NCBI RefSeq assembly: GCF_014201335.1
Contig: NZ_JACHEB010000002.1
Coordinates: 62,001 to 126,000, forward strand
DNA: 64,000 nt
From: Tunturiibacter gelidiferens
GTDB lineage: Bacteria > Acidobacteriota > Terriglobia > Terriglobales > Acidobacteriaceae
Direction: 5' to 3'
The notes under the pieces: generated by a model
Database searches by the model: none
Told to the model about the DNA's origin: nothing
Seen by the model: the letters and a program-made list of their open reading frames with translations, nothing else
Shown here: positions 1 through 8,547 of the stretch, piece by piece
Numbering within the stretch: the first letter of the stretch is position 1
Layout: the number at the start of each line of letters is the position of its first letter
Program-made: the position numbers and the translations under genes

Positions 1-233
1 TTGGGAGAGCCCGTCCAGCCGGGCAGCCGAAAGAGGTCGAAGGGATGGGCGGCGGCTGTTTTTTCTCCGCCTTGCTCAGGGGTGTGATGGTCGCCAAGCT
101 CTCCGAGGACGATGGAGCGCATGGTGGCACGTTCGGGGGAGGAAGCTAGCTCCCAGTAGAGGCGGAAGCCCTGACCGCAGACGGGACAGTGGATGTCCTG
201 TCGGAATTCGGATCTTCGGAGTAAAACCTGCAT
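1..233 (-). CDS. zinc-ribbon-like protein, N-terminal part (runs off window)
   Basis: Reading leftwards from an ATG at 233 there is an open frame of 77 codons that leaves the window without a stop. It begins MQVLLRRSEFRQDIHCPVCG. One CPVCG knuckle near residue 16 suggests half of a zinc ribbon, and the rest is polar with no recognised domain. It is divergent from thrS across about 210 bases, which must hold both promoters. No T-box-like leader was recognised in front of thrS. Function unknown; the call as a real gene rests on the open frame, the Cys motif and the sensible divergent layout. Confidence 0.55.
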   Translation of the reverse strand, partial: MQVLLRRSEFRQDIHCPVCGQGFRLYWELASSPERATMRSIVLGELGDHHTPEQGGEKTAAAHPFDLFRLPGWTGSP

Positions 234-442
234 GTTGCCGTCCTGTGGACTAATTGCCCGTATATCTGGACACCAAACATCATTACCGTAGCCCGAGTTG
301 TTGGAACGGGCTATAGCACGGTTGTCCGACGGTATGGTTCGGTAGTAACTCTCTCGTCAATGACCGGCAGAGGGTCTGTCAGTCGCCTGACTACAAGGAC
401 CTGTCTCGACGCAATTTACGACAACCATCTATTCTTGAAGGT

Positions 443-2473
443 GTGAGCGAACAGACGATCAAGATTCAGCTTCCGGATGGTTCAGTGCGCGAGGTTTCGC
501 GCGGTACGACAGCCTATGACGTGGCGACAAGCATTTCGCCGCGACTGGCTGCAGCAGTTGTGGTGGCGCGGATTCGCCCACTCACGCCGGTGGCAGCAGG
601 GGTGACCGAGACTGAAGAGACTTCGGAGGCCGCAATGTACGGCGGCGCGGAAGGCGGCGAGCGGCTGGTGGATTTGGCTGCGCCTCTGACGGAAGATGTC
701 GCGTTGGAGTTGCTGAAGGAGAGCGATGAGGTTGCGCTGAAGGTGGTGCGGCACTCCGCGGCTCACGTCATGGCGACGGCGATTCTCGAACTGTTTCCTG
801 AGACCAAGCTTGGACATGGGCCGGCGACGGATTCGGGATTCTTCTATGACGTGTACCGCGAGACGCCGTTCAGTGACGGGGATCTCGCTGCGATTGAGAC
901 GCGCATGGCAGAAGTTGTTGGGCGCGATGAGAAGTTTATGCGCGAGGAGGAGTCGCGTGAGATGGGGCTGAAGGACTACGCAGAACAGGGCGAGTTCATG
1001 AAGGTTCACTTCATCGAAAAGTTCACGCAGCCGGGCGACGAGATCTCGCTCTATCGCAATGGAAAGTTTGTGGACTTCTGCCGAGGGCCGCATGTGCCTT
1101 CGACGGGTCGGGTGAAGGCGTTCAAGGTGACCTCGGTCGCGGGCGCCTATTGGCTGGGTGATGAGAAGAATCAGCAGCTGCAACGCATCTATGGCACTGC
1201 ATTCTTCAACACGAAGGATCTCGACGCTCACTTCAAGCGGTTGGAGGAGATCAAGGCTCGCGACCACCGTGTGCTGGGCAAGCAGCTCGATCTTTTTTCC
1301 ATACAGGAAGTCGCGGGATCGGGGCTGATCTTCTGGCATCCGAAGGGCGGCCTGATTCGCAAAGAGATGGAAGATTGGATGCGCGAAGAATGTATCCGTC
1401 GCGGTTACGATATGGTCTACACTCCGCATATCATGCGGCGGGATCTTTGGAAGATCTCCGGGCATGAAGGCTTCTATTCGCAGAATATGTATCCGCCTAT
1501 GGAGCTCGACGACGCGGAGTATCGGCTGAAGCCGATGAACTGCCCCGGGCACATTCTGATCTACAAAAATTCTCCGCGCAGTTATCGCGACTTGCCAGTC
1601 CGTTATGCGGAACTCGGAAATGTGTATCGCTACGAGCGGAGCGGAACCATGCACGGGCTTCTGCGGGTGCGCGGCTTTACGCAAGATGATGCGCACATCT
1701 TCTGCACGCCGGAGCAGGTGGTCAGCGAGATTGAAGGATGCCTCGATTTCGCCGAGGTTGTATTGAAGACCTTCGGGTTCGACGAATACCGTGTCGAGCT
1801 CTCGCTGCGCGACCCGAATAAAGCAGGCGAGTTTGTGGGTAATGCCGCCGATTGGGAGAAAGCTGAGTCAGCGCTGAAGAACGTCCTGACAAATCGTGGC
1901 GTGGCCTTCAAGAGCATCCCCGGTGAGGGTGCGTTCTACGGTCCGAAGATCGATATCAAGCTTGTAGACGTGCTGGGACGGCTATGGCAGTTGTCTACTG
2001 TCCAGTTCGACTTCAACCTGCCCGCGCGCTTCGAGCTTGAGTACAAGGGCGAAGATGGGGAGTTGCATCAGCCGGTGATGGTGCATCGTGCGCTCTTTGG
2101 TTCCGTGGAGCGTTTCTTCGGTGTGTTGATTGAGCACTATGCCGGTGCGTTTCCGCTGTGGCTGGCCCCGGTGCAAATCGGTATCGTGCCCATCTCAGAA
2201 AAACATGTGGAGTATGCCTCTGCGGTCAAGGCGAAGCTCGAAGCCGCGGGACTGCGTGTCGAACTCGATGAACGAAATGAAAAGATGAATGCGAAGATCC
2301 GCGAGTTCACATTGCAGAAGGTGCCGTTTGTGTTGGTGATGGGCGATAAGGAAGCGGCTGCGGAGGCGGTCAGCGTGCGGACTCGCGGCAAGGGCGATGA
2401 AGGAAGTGTTGCGCTTGCCGACTTTATTGGGAGAGCCAAAGGGCTGGTCGCCTCAAAGACGGTTGCACTCTGA
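443..2473 (+). CDS. thrS: threonine--tRNA ligase
   Basis: Cytosolic class II aminoacyl-tRNA synthetase that charges tRNA-Thr. It has 676 residues, slightly longer than the usual 640 or so. An N-terminal TGS domain (about 1-85) carries an acidic, alanine-rich insertion near residues 50-70. The editing (SAD) domain follows, with HSAAHVMA near 103 and FCRGPH near 214. The catalytic core has the zinc Cys in KPMNCPGH, motif 2 in YRYERSG, and motif 3 as GSVERFFGVLIEH near 552. The last 100 residues are the anticodon-binding domain. The start is a GTG behind a weak AAGG; no better in-frame ATG exists upstream. An HNH-like gene follows after 21 bases. Confidence 0.97.
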   Translation: MSEQTIKIQLPDGSVREVSRGTTAYDVATSISPRLAAAVVVARIRPLTPVAAGVTETEETSEAAMYGGAEGGERLVDLAAPLTEDVALELLKESDEVALKVVRHSAAHVMATAILELFPETKLGHGPATDSGFFYDVYRETPFSDGDLAAIETRMAEVVGRDEKFMREEESREMGLKDYAEQGEFMKVHFIEKFTQPGDEISLYRNGKFVDFCRGPHVPSTGRVKAFKVTSVAGAYWLGDEKNQQLQRIYGTAFFNTKDLDAHFKRLEEIKARDHRVLGKQLDLFSIQEVAGSGLIFWHPKGGLIRKEMEDWMREECIRRGYDMVYTPHIMRRDLWKISGHEGFYSQNMYPPMELDDAEYRLKPMNCPGHILIYKNSPRSYRDLPVRYAELGNVYRYERSGTMHGLLRVRGFTQDDAHIFCTPEQVVSEIEGCLDFAEVVLKTFGFDEYRVELSLRDPNKAGEFVGNAADWEKAESALKNVLTNRGVAFKSIPGEGAFYGPKIDIKLVDVLGRLWQLSTVQFDFNLPARFELEYKGEDGELHQPVMVHRALFGSVERFFGVLIEHYAGAFPLWLAPVQIGIVPISEKHVEYASAVKAKLEAAGLRVELDERNEKMNAKIREFTLQKVPFVLVMGDKEAAAEAVSVRTRGKGDEGSVALADFIGRAKGLVASKTVAL

Positions 2474-2494
2474 GTTTTAGCCGGGGAGTTGATG

Positions 2495-2848
2495 ATGGCT
2501 TCGCTTTCTGACGAGGATCGCACAGCAGCGATTGCAATTCTCGAGCAGTTGCGTGCGAAGATTGCTGGCGTCGCCGGTGAGGATCGCGAACGGCTGTTTC
2601 AGCTGCGACGATACATTCTGAAGCGGCTGGAGTTCGATGAGAGTGGAACACCGACACAGCGTCGCAAACTGAAAGACGCGAAGCGCAAGAGTCAGCTTGG
2701 ACTATGCGCTTTGTGTCAAACGGCGTTGCCGGAACGTGGCGCGGAGCTTGATCGGTTTCGAGCAATCGAAGGGTATACTGCAAGGAATACCCACTTGGTT
2801 TGTCATAGCTGTCATCAGAAGGCTGAAGCGGAACGCGGCTTCACATGA
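2495..2848 (+). CDS. small HNH-like double-CxxC protein
   Basis: A 117-residue protein. The N-terminal two thirds are helical and charged. The C-terminal end carries CALC near residue 71 and CHSCH near residue 106, separated by a loop, as in the zinc frame of HNH-type nucleases and related zinc-ribbon proteins. A clear catalytic HNH triplet is not visible, so nuclease activity is not claimed. GGGGAG lies six bases before the chosen ATG; a second ATG directly upstream is equally in frame. It follows thrS by 21 bases and could be co-transcribed with it. Function unknown. Confidence 0.65.
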   Translation: MASLSDEDRTAAIAILEQLRAKIAGVAGEDRERLFQLRRYILKRLEFDESGTPTQRRKLKDAKRKSQLGLCALCQTALPERGAELDRFRAIEGYTARNTHLVCHSCHQKAEAERGFT

Positions 2849-3007
2849 TGTCGAGAGATATGATTCTCGAGAATCCATAATTGTAGACCTGGCTATCAGG
2901 TGCCGACAGCCGGGAGACTAATCGCCGCCGAGATCGCGCATCTGTTGGCTGACAAAGGTTTAGATTGAGTCGGTAGGCTGACCGACGGTACAATCTACAG
3001 GGGACCG

Positions 3008-3490
3008 ATGTTTACGATTAGCGATAGTGTTCATATCAATGCTCCGATCGAGAGATGCTTCATGCTTTCGACCAACATTGAGTTGGTGGGAAAAACGCTG
3101 GGCATGAAACCGATCGAGGGCAAGACCAGGGGAACGATTGTGGAAGGCGACAAGCTCCTTTGGGCAGGATGGAAGTTCGGTTTTCCCCAAATGCACGAGA
3201 GCCTCATCACCAGATATGAACGGCCTGTGTTTTTTCAGGACACGATGGGACGTGGACGCTTCAAGAGATTTCAGCACGATCACCACCTCTTCTATATGGA
3301 TGGACGTACGGTGTTGAACGACAAGATTCGGTTCACACTGCCGCTTTCCTGGGCGGGAAGGATTGTTGCACGCACGATCCTTGTGCCATATATCTCCCGT
3401 GTGCTGCGGCGCAGGATGAAGCTGCTGAAAAAGATTGCTGAAGGCCAGGAGTGGCGAAAATACCTGCCGGAAGAGACGCGAGCGGATTAG
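3008..3490 (+). CDS. SRPBCC-fold ligand-binding protein (copy 1)
   Basis: 160 residues. The N-terminal NAPIERCFMLS stretch and the alternation of strands with a long C-terminal helix (IAEGQEWRKYL) fit the SRPBCC (START/Bet v1-like) superfamily, proteins with a deep hydrophobic ligand pocket. No catalytic residue can be assigned. It is clearly related to the gene at 4525-5076, which repeats APIERCF near the start and an HDHH motif near residue 90. The two copies flank a quinone oxidoreductase on the same strand, so a shared hydrophobic substrate is possible but is inference. Confidence 0.8.
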   Translation: MFTISDSVHINAPIERCFMLSTNIELVGKTLGMKPIEGKTRGTIVEGDKLLWAGWKFGFPQMHESLITRYERPVFFQDTMGRGRFKRFQHDHHLFYMDGRTVLNDKIRFTLPLSWAGRIVARTILVPYISRVLRRRMKLLKKIAEGQEWRKYLPEETRAD

Positions 3491-3571
3491 GACTGCGCCT
3501 CGACTTTAATTCGTCTTTTGATGATGACTTCGAGAACAGGTGCGCATCTCACTAGTCTGAGGGACGTCTCG

Positions 3572-4480
3572 ATGAAAGCTATTGTCCTGCATGAGTATGG
3601 TGGACCGGAGAATTTGAAGTATGAATCAGTGCCCGACCCTGTGGCTGGCCCGGGTGAGGTGTTGATCAGGGTCGCCGCGAGCAGCGTAAATCCCATCGAC
3701 TACAAGCTGCGCAGCGGAGAGGCAAGGTCGTATTATCCGTTGGAGCTGCCAGCGATTATCGGGACAGACTTTTCCGGAATCGTGCGGGAAGTAGGCGAAA
3801 AGGTCAGCGGTTTTAAAGCCGGCGACAAAGTGATGGGCTTCGGATCAAAAGCCTACGCTGAGCTGGTGACGGCGAAGGCGACAGATCTGACACTGGTTCC
3901 GGAAAAACTGGACCTCATCCATGCAGCAGCACTGCCTCTTGTGACTGCGACCGGAGAGCAGCTGATTACGCGGGGCACCAAGATTCAGTCTGGTCAGACG
4001 GTGCTCGTCTCGGGCGCTCTCGGTGGTGTTGGACGGTCAGCAGTATGGACCGCGAAGAAGGCGGGCGCCATTGTGATCGCCGGCGTGAGGAAGGCGCAAC
4101 TAAAACAGGCCGAGACTCTTGGAGCAAGCCAGGTTCTCGCTCTGGATGACTCTGCGGCGATGGAGAAGCTCGGGTTTATCGACGCGGTAGCCGACACAGT
4201 GTCAGGCAAGACGGCGGAAATGTTGCTGGCTAAGGTAAAGCAAGGTGGAGTCTTCGCGTCGGTGGTCGGTTCTCCTGCAAATGCGAAGATGCATCCGACC
4301 GTCAAGATCGAGGAGGTCTATGCTGTGCCGGATGCTAAGACGTTGCGAACTATGGCAGAAGATCAGGTTGCTGAACGGTTTGTGATTCCAGTCGACAGGA
4401 TGGTTCCGCTGTCCGACGCAGGAGAGGCTCAGGCGGCTGCGGCTAAAGGTGGGATTGGAAAGATATTGTTGCTGGCGTAA
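3572..4480 (+). CDS. zinc-independent medium-chain oxidoreductase (quinone oxidoreductase-like)
   Basis: 302 residues of the MDR superfamily, the NADPH:quinone reductase / zeta-crystallin branch. The N-terminal GroES-like domain holds SSVNPIDYKLRSG and GTDFSGIV. The Rossmann domain holds the dinucleotide loop SGALGGVGRSAVW. Structural-zinc cysteines are absent, as usual for this branch. The ATG at 3572 (MKAIVLHEYGGP) is preferred because it matches the family N-terminus and has GAGGG seven bases upstream; an upstream ATG at 3518 would add 18 non-homologous residues. It sits between two SRPBCC paralogues, 82 bases after one and 44 before the other. Substrate unknown. Confidence 0.88.
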   Translation: MKAIVLHEYGGPENLKYESVPDPVAGPGEVLIRVAASSVNPIDYKLRSGEARSYYPLELPAIIGTDFSGIVREVGEKVSGFKAGDKVMGFGSKAYAELVTAKATDLTLVPEKLDLIHAAALPLVTATGEQLITRGTKIQSGQTVLVSGALGGVGRSAVWTAKKAGAIVIAGVRKAQLKQAETLGASQVLALDDSAAMEKLGFIDAVADTVSGKTAEMLLAKVKQGGVFASVVGSPANAKMHPTVKIEEVYAVPDAKTLRTMAEDQVAERFVIPVDRMVPLSDAGEAQAAAAKGGIGKILLLA

Positions 4481-4524
4481 GCTACTCCTGCTAGGCCGCA
4501 CCCAAGAGCAATGGTGACAGACCC

Positions 4525-5076
4525 ATGGAGACGATTCGTTCAGAGACCTGGATCGATGCACCGATAGAACGCTGCTTCCTGCTTTCCCTGAGTATTGATC
4601 TTCATGTTGCGTCGGCGCGTTCTTCCCGAGAACAAGCGATTGAAGGGGTGACCACCGGCCTGATCAGCGAAGGCGAAACGGTGACGTTCCGTGGCCGGCA
4701 TCTCGGCTTGAGGCTGCAACACAAGAGCCGTATTGCGGTGATGCGACCCTATTCGTACTTTCGCGATGTCATGGTTTCGGGTGTGTTCTCGCACTTCGAG
4801 CATGACCATCACTTCGCGGCCATGGATGACGGCACTCGCATGCGGGATGAGATTCGATTCATTCCTCCTTTGGGGAAGCTGGGCCGGATTGCGACGAAGG
4901 GCCTGGTGAGGCGTCACGTTGCCGCCTTCCTGACGGAGCGGAATATAGGGATCAAACAAGTGGCGGAGTCTGAGGACTGGCACCGCTACCTCGATGGACA
5001 ATCCGTGACCGTTGCCTTAGCTCCTGCGAAAGAAGGATGGGAGCCAAGCAGTCTGATGCCGCGCTCGCAGAGCTGA
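4525..5076 (+). CDS. SRPBCC-fold ligand-binding protein (copy 2)
   Basis: 183 residues, paralogous to the protein at 3008-3490. It shares DAPIERCFLLS at the N-terminus, EHDHHF in the middle, DEIRFIPPL, and a C-terminal helix ending in EDWHRYL. This copy carries about 25 extra residues at its C-terminus that look unstructured. The SRPBCC fold is predicted from these shared blocks. It probably forms one transcription unit with the oxidoreductase 44 bases upstream. It converges with jag, whose stop lies 46 bases beyond. Confidence 0.8.
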   Translation: METIRSETWIDAPIERCFLLSLSIDLHVASARSSREQAIEGVTTGLISEGETVTFRGRHLGLRLQHKSRIAVMRPYSYFRDVMVSGVFSHFEHDHHFAAMDDGTRMRDEIRFIPPLGKLGRIATKGLVRRHVAAFLTERNIGIKQVAESEDWHRYLDGQSVTVALAPAKEGWEPSSLMPRSQS

Positions 5077-5122
5077 CCGTATCGATGCGTGAGAACCGAG
5101 CCTTCGCTAACGTCGGCCTTCG

Positions 5123-5734
5123 CTAACGACGACGGAAGCTATTACGAATGGCGCGGGTACGATCTTCCGTCGCAAGCGGCTGCGCGGGCGCGGGACCCTC
5201 CGGATAGAGAACAACGAAGCGCCTTGGGCCTTCGCCGGAGGAGGCCGTCGGCAGGCCGGACTTCGCCAGGGCAAGGTGGACCATCCGGCGTTCGCGCGAG
5301 GTCATGGGCGGGAAGGAATAGGGCCGGCCAGTAGCGCGAACTTGTTCGATAGCCGTTTGAGCTGCAAGTTGGAGTTCCCTGTCGCGGTTAGCTTTGAAGC
5401 CTTCAGCATCGAAGAAGATGAGATCGTGCTCTTCCGGTTCGAGTCCAAGGATCTTTGCCGCGATGTGCTCAATGGCGTGGAGAAGTTCGCCGTTTCGGGC
5501 AAGAAGGAGGGGTGTATCTGTGCCGGTAAGCTCGACGCAGATTAGAGGTGAATGTTCTGAAGCATGAGAGACAGAGGAAGTCTCGCCGAGTGGCACATCA
5601 GCGTTGGGTTGCACGTGGCCGTTGCAGGCAAGGATGTGGGATTGGAGGTCGAGATTTCCTGTGTCCGTCAAGACTTTCAGAAAGTCTGCGATCTTTTTCA
5701 CCACACGACCCTGATCCATCAGGGGATTCGTCAT
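5123..5734 (-). CDS. jag: Jag/KhpB-like R3H-domain RNA-binding protein
   Basis: 203 residues. The C-terminal R3H domain is recognisable from NRDRELQLAAQTAIEQV, then a proline-rich turn and MTSRERRMVHLAL, ending in VVLYP. The N-terminal half occupies the KH position but is weakly conserved. Jag/KhpB binds RNA and influences cell elongation and division in other bacteria. Its place as the last gene of the rpmH-rnpA-yidD-yidC-jag order is the main support. The 122 bases from yidC hold a hairpin (5798-5823), so it may be partly uncoupled from the rest of the operon. The C-terminus is proline/alanine-rich. Confidence 0.85.
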   Translation of the reverse strand: MTNPLMDQGRVVKKIADFLKVLTDTGNLDLQSHILACNGHVQPNADVPLGETSSVSHASEHSPLICVELTGTDTPLLLARNGELLHAIEHIAAKILGLEPEEHDLIFFDAEGFKANRDRELQLAAQTAIEQVRATGRPYSFPPMTSRERRMVHLALAKSGLPTASSGEGPRRFVVLYPEGPAPAQPLATEDRTRAIRNSFRRR

Positions 5735-5797
5735 TTTTCTTAAGACCGATTTCGAGCTGATGAAGTTTCAGCTATTTCAAATTTGATTCTTTCAAAA

Positions 5798-5823
5798 GTA
5801 GTACCACTTTCAAATGGTACTAC
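5798..5823 (-). terminator. hairpin between yidC and jag (possible attenuator)
   Basis: A perfect nine-base stem, GTAGTACCA paired with TGGTACTAC around an eight-base loop, lies 34 bases past the yidC stop. Read on the minus strand it is followed by TTTTGAAAG, a short T-run. It could be a weak intrinsic terminator that lowers jag expression, or a processing signal. Confidence 0.4.
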
Positions 5824-5856
5824 CTCATCGAGATCCAAGAGATTGTGGTAAAAGGT

Positions 5857-7677
5857 CTACCGTTTTCCCGAAATGGTAGTCGGTGTCCCTGCCTTGCGGC
5901 GGGCACGTTTGGCAGCGATCTCGCGCATCTCGCGGCCGAGGCTGGTGCGATTCATCACCGACTGCTGCGCGATACTGATGAGATTTCCGATCGTCCAGTA
6001 AAGGGCGAGACCCGAGGCGTAATTCCAGGTCATGTATCCGGTCACAGCAGGCATCATGAACGCCATCATTTTCTGTTGCTGAGGATCAACTCCCGGCGAA
6101 GGTGTATAGAACTGCACCAGGAACTGACTGATCACCATGACGATAGGAAGAACGTGGTAAGGATCAGCTGCTGCGAGATCGGGGAGCCAAAGCCAATGCG
6201 CCTGACGAAGCTCCACCACCGATCGCAGCATGGTGTAGAAAGCGAACAGAAGCGGCAGCGTAATCAGCGTGGGGATACACCCGCCGAACATATTAACCCC
6301 GTTATCCTTCTGCAGCTTCATGATTTCGACATTCATCTCGCTGCGCTTGGGATCGGTCGCTTTGTATTTCTTGTAACGCTCCTTGATTGCGTCCATCTGC
6401 GGCTGTATGCGCTGCATCTTGAGTCCACTTTGCATCGTCTTGATGCGGAATGGAAGGATGAGGCAGTTGATGAGCACCGTCAGTATGATGATCGCCCAGC
6501 CCCATGAGCCAGGCCAGCTTGCAACCAAGTGGTTGTGAATGAACTGAAGTGAGAGGAAGAGATACTTGCCGATGGGGCCGAAGAAGCCGAAGTCGAGCAG
6601 TGGTTCGAGCGTCATCGTATTGCCCGTGGCGTGGATGCCGCGTAGAACGTTCACAGCCTTGGGCCCGGCGTAAACGCGTGTCTGCGTGCGGCCGCTGGTA
6701 TCGCCTAAAGCAGCACCGAGGATCGGCACTTCAATCGCTCCCTTGGATGATCCACCGACGCCAAGTCCTGTGCGCCGAATGGTCTTTGCCACGTCGAGCT
6801 GGTTGTGCAGCATCGCCAGAGTCGCAGTGTCAGGCGAGTCAGGCAGGAAGATCGCAGCGAAATAGGTGTCGCTGGTGCCAGCCCAATCGAAGGGTCCATT
6901 GAGCGTGTCGCCACCGGAGACTTTCTTTGGAGCAAGGTGCTCTTCCTTGCCGTTGCGCGCAATGTCCAGCTGCGCGCCTGCATACGCGGCCGCATTGTCC
7001 TGATCGCCGAAGCCGCCGGGCCAGTTGATCAGCGCGCGAACCGGCGCGCCGTTCCGCGTGACCTCAACGTCGGCATGCATCACATAGGTCTCGTCGAACG
7101 AGAAGGTTTTGCGAACCGTAGTCGCGCCGTCTGAGTAGTTGAAGGTGAGGCTTGCAGGAGCAGCAAGCGACCCCGAGGCCGACGGCACATACAGCGCACT
7201 ACTGAGAGCCGAGGTCAGCGCCGAATCGTAGGTATACAGCGACAGCGGAAAACCAAACTTCTGCGCGGCCTCGGTGTGCACGAGATTCAACGGTTTGCCG
7301 TCCGAGTCCTTATACTTCTTCAAAACCCAGCTCAAAACCTGACCACCGCGATTCGTAAACGTGATGCGGTAGAGCTCGTTCTCGACCGAAGTGGTCGCTT
7401 CAGCCTGTGCATGAACCGTCGCAAGCCCGGGGGCGGAGCCGGTCGCTCCGGCTGCGGTGGAAGCACCCTCAGAGGTAGGAGCAGCAGATTGTGCAGGAGT
7501 CTGCGCCCCGCCGGCAACGGGAGCGCTATGGCCAGCATTAGGCGAGGCTGTTTGCGGATTATTCTTAGCGCGGAAGTACTGCAGGCCAAAGAAGACCGTA
7601 ACGAGGACGAACATCATGACGAGGAGCGATTTATTGTCGCCGCCGCCCTGTTGATTGGGGTTTTTGAACTCTGCCAA
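5857..7677 (-). CDS. yidC: membrane protein insertase YidC
   Basis: 606 residues, the long Gram-negative form. The N-terminal membrane anchor is at about 17-35, followed by an alanine/proline-rich linker and a large periplasmic beta domain (about 95-360). The conserved insertase core (about 375-590) has five membrane segments, with FIHNHLVASWPGSWGWAI at the start and NYASGLALYWTIGNLISIAQQ at the end. The tail is basic, as needed for ribosome contact. It inserts proteins into the inner membrane alone or with SecYEG. It lies 62 bases downstream of yidD in the origin-linked operon. Confidence 0.96.
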   Translation of the reverse strand: MAEFKNPNQQGGGDNKSLLVMMFVLVTVFFGLQYFRAKNNPQTASPNAGHSAPVAGGAQTPAQSAAPTSEGASTAAGATGSAPGLATVHAQAEATTSVENELYRITFTNRGGQVLSWVLKKYKDSDGKPLNLVHTEAAQKFGFPLSLYTYDSALTSALSSALYVPSASGSLAAPASLTFNYSDGATTVRKTFSFDETYVMHADVEVTRNGAPVRALINWPGGFGDQDNAAAYAGAQLDIARNGKEEHLAPKKVSGGDTLNGPFDWAGTSDTYFAAIFLPDSPDTATLAMLHNQLDVAKTIRRTGLGVGGSSKGAIEVPILGAALGDTSGRTQTRVYAGPKAVNVLRGIHATGNTMTLEPLLDFGFFGPIGKYLFLSLQFIHNHLVASWPGSWGWAIIILTVLINCLILPFRIKTMQSGLKMQRIQPQMDAIKERYKKYKATDPKRSEMNVEIMKLQKDNGVNMFGGCIPTLITLPLLFAFYTMLRSVVELRQAHWLWLPDLAAADPYHVLPIVMVISQFLVQFYTPSPGVDPQQQKMMAFMMPAVTGYMTWNYASGLALYWTIGNLISIAQQSVMNRTSLGREMREIAAKRARRKAGTPTTISGKR

Positions 7678-7739
7678 AAGAGACTTCCTATTCTTTGCTG
7701 AACGTGAGGCCGCCTCCGCAGACTTCGGAGACGCTATTC

Positions 7740-8027
7740 CTATGATAAATGGTCTGTGGAAATAGGTGCGGCAACACTATCCGAAGGCTCGAGAGGGACA
7801 GGGTCCAAGCCGCCCTTCGCAAACGGATGGCATCTCCCGATCCGCCGAAGCGCTAGAAATGATCCCTTCAGCACTCCGAATCGAACCAGCGCAACATACG
7901 CATATTCAGAGCAGGTAGGAAGATAGAGGCACTGGCTTGGACTGAAGACGTGCAGTACGGGCGAAACAATTCCTTTGTAGAGGCTGTAAGCGACGCGGAC
8001 GGCAAGACTGGGATGAGGGTCATTCAT
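7740..8027 (-). CDS. yidD: membrane protein insertion efficiency factor YidD
   Basis: 95 residues with the family cysteine block CLYLPTCSEYAYVAL and the RRIGRCHPFAKGG motif; the C-terminal tail is acidic and variable. YidD is a small amphipathic inner-membrane protein that assists YidC-dependent insertion. It starts four bases after the rnpA stop, which implies translational coupling. Confidence 0.95.
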   Translation of the reverse strand: MNDPHPSLAVRVAYSLYKGIVSPVLHVFSPSQCLYLPTCSEYAYVALVRFGVLKGSFLALRRIGRCHPFAKGGLDPVPLEPSDSVAAPISTDHLS

Positions 8028-8031
8028 CGGC

Positions 8032-8427
8032 TTAGTGCGCAGACTTACCGCTAGCTTTTTGAATAGCGCGGAAGACGGTTCCTACCTCGCGCTCGAGTAT
8101 CGCAAAGTCGAGATCGATCACGCTCCGGCGCGGGTGCAGAACTACGTCAACCGGCGTGCTGAGTGTCGCAAGATTCTTGCGAACAGCCTCGCGCATGCGC
8201 CGCTTGATGCGGTTGCGATCAACGGCCTTTCCCATCACCTTCCCTACCGTCAGACCCACGCGCGGACCTGCTGCGTCGCGTAACGGAGTTCCATCAGGGC
8301 CCAGAAGTGGCCGCACCGTGAAGAAGTAGCTCATCTGTTTCGCAAACTGTTTGCGACTGCCCTTGTATACGCGCTGATAGTCGGCGTGTTTGCGGAGGCG
8401 AAAAATAGGTTTTACAGTTGCAGTCAT
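8032..8427 (-). CDS. rnpA: ribonuclease P protein component
   Basis: 131 residues from an ATG at 8427; a TTG at 8457 would add ten residues that do not match the family. It shows the RnpA signature VGLTVGKVMGKAVDRNRIKR and the following REAVR helix, preceded by the F-R-L-RK-ADYQRVY start typical of the family. The protein binds the RNase P RNA and helps mature tRNA 5' ends. There is a short insertion (PLLGPDGTPLRDAAGP) before the core strand. rpmH is not directly upstream: about 640 bases with a microprotein gene intervene. Confidence 0.93.
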   Translation of the reverse strand: MTATVKPIFRLRKHADYQRVYKGSRKQFAKQMSYFFTVRPLLGPDGTPLRDAAGPRVGLTVGKVMGKAVDRNRIKRRMREAVRKNLATLSTPVDVVLHPRRSVIDLDFAILEREVGTVFRAIQKASGKSAH

Positions 8428-8507
8428 CGGCTTGAAGAGCAATACTCGCACTTCCAATGATACAAGCGCCCCGACGAAACTCTTCGATCTATCGGTAGAC
8501 GCGAAGA

Positions 8508-8530
8508 AGCCCGCCTTGGTTCGGCGGGCT
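8508..8530 (-). terminator. GC-rich hairpin downstream of the 49-residue microprotein
   Basis: AGCCCGCC pairs perfectly with GGCGGGCT around a seven-base loop, 18 bases beyond the stop of the gene at 8548-8697. On the minus strand it is followed by TCTTCGCG, a poor T-tract, so it may be a weak terminator or a boundary between the microprotein and rnpA. Confidence 0.5.
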
Positions 8531-8547
8531 CCTCGCGATCATCTCAA

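Noticed and set aside
234..442. T-box leader in front of thrS
   Set aside because: No T-box bulge sequence or specifier stem could be recognised in the 209 bases.
482..1696. 404-codon open frame antisense to thrS
   Set aside because: It lies wholly inside thrS on the other strand, is His/Arg/Leu-rich with no domain, and is a codon-bias shadow.
5101..5128. Direct repeat CTTCGCTAACG twice
   Set aside because: Only 11 bases, two copies at the end of two convergent genes; likely chance or a trivial slip duplication.
5845..6507. 220-codon plus-strand frame over yidC
   Set aside because: Opposite to the conserved insertase core of yidC; no independent evidence.
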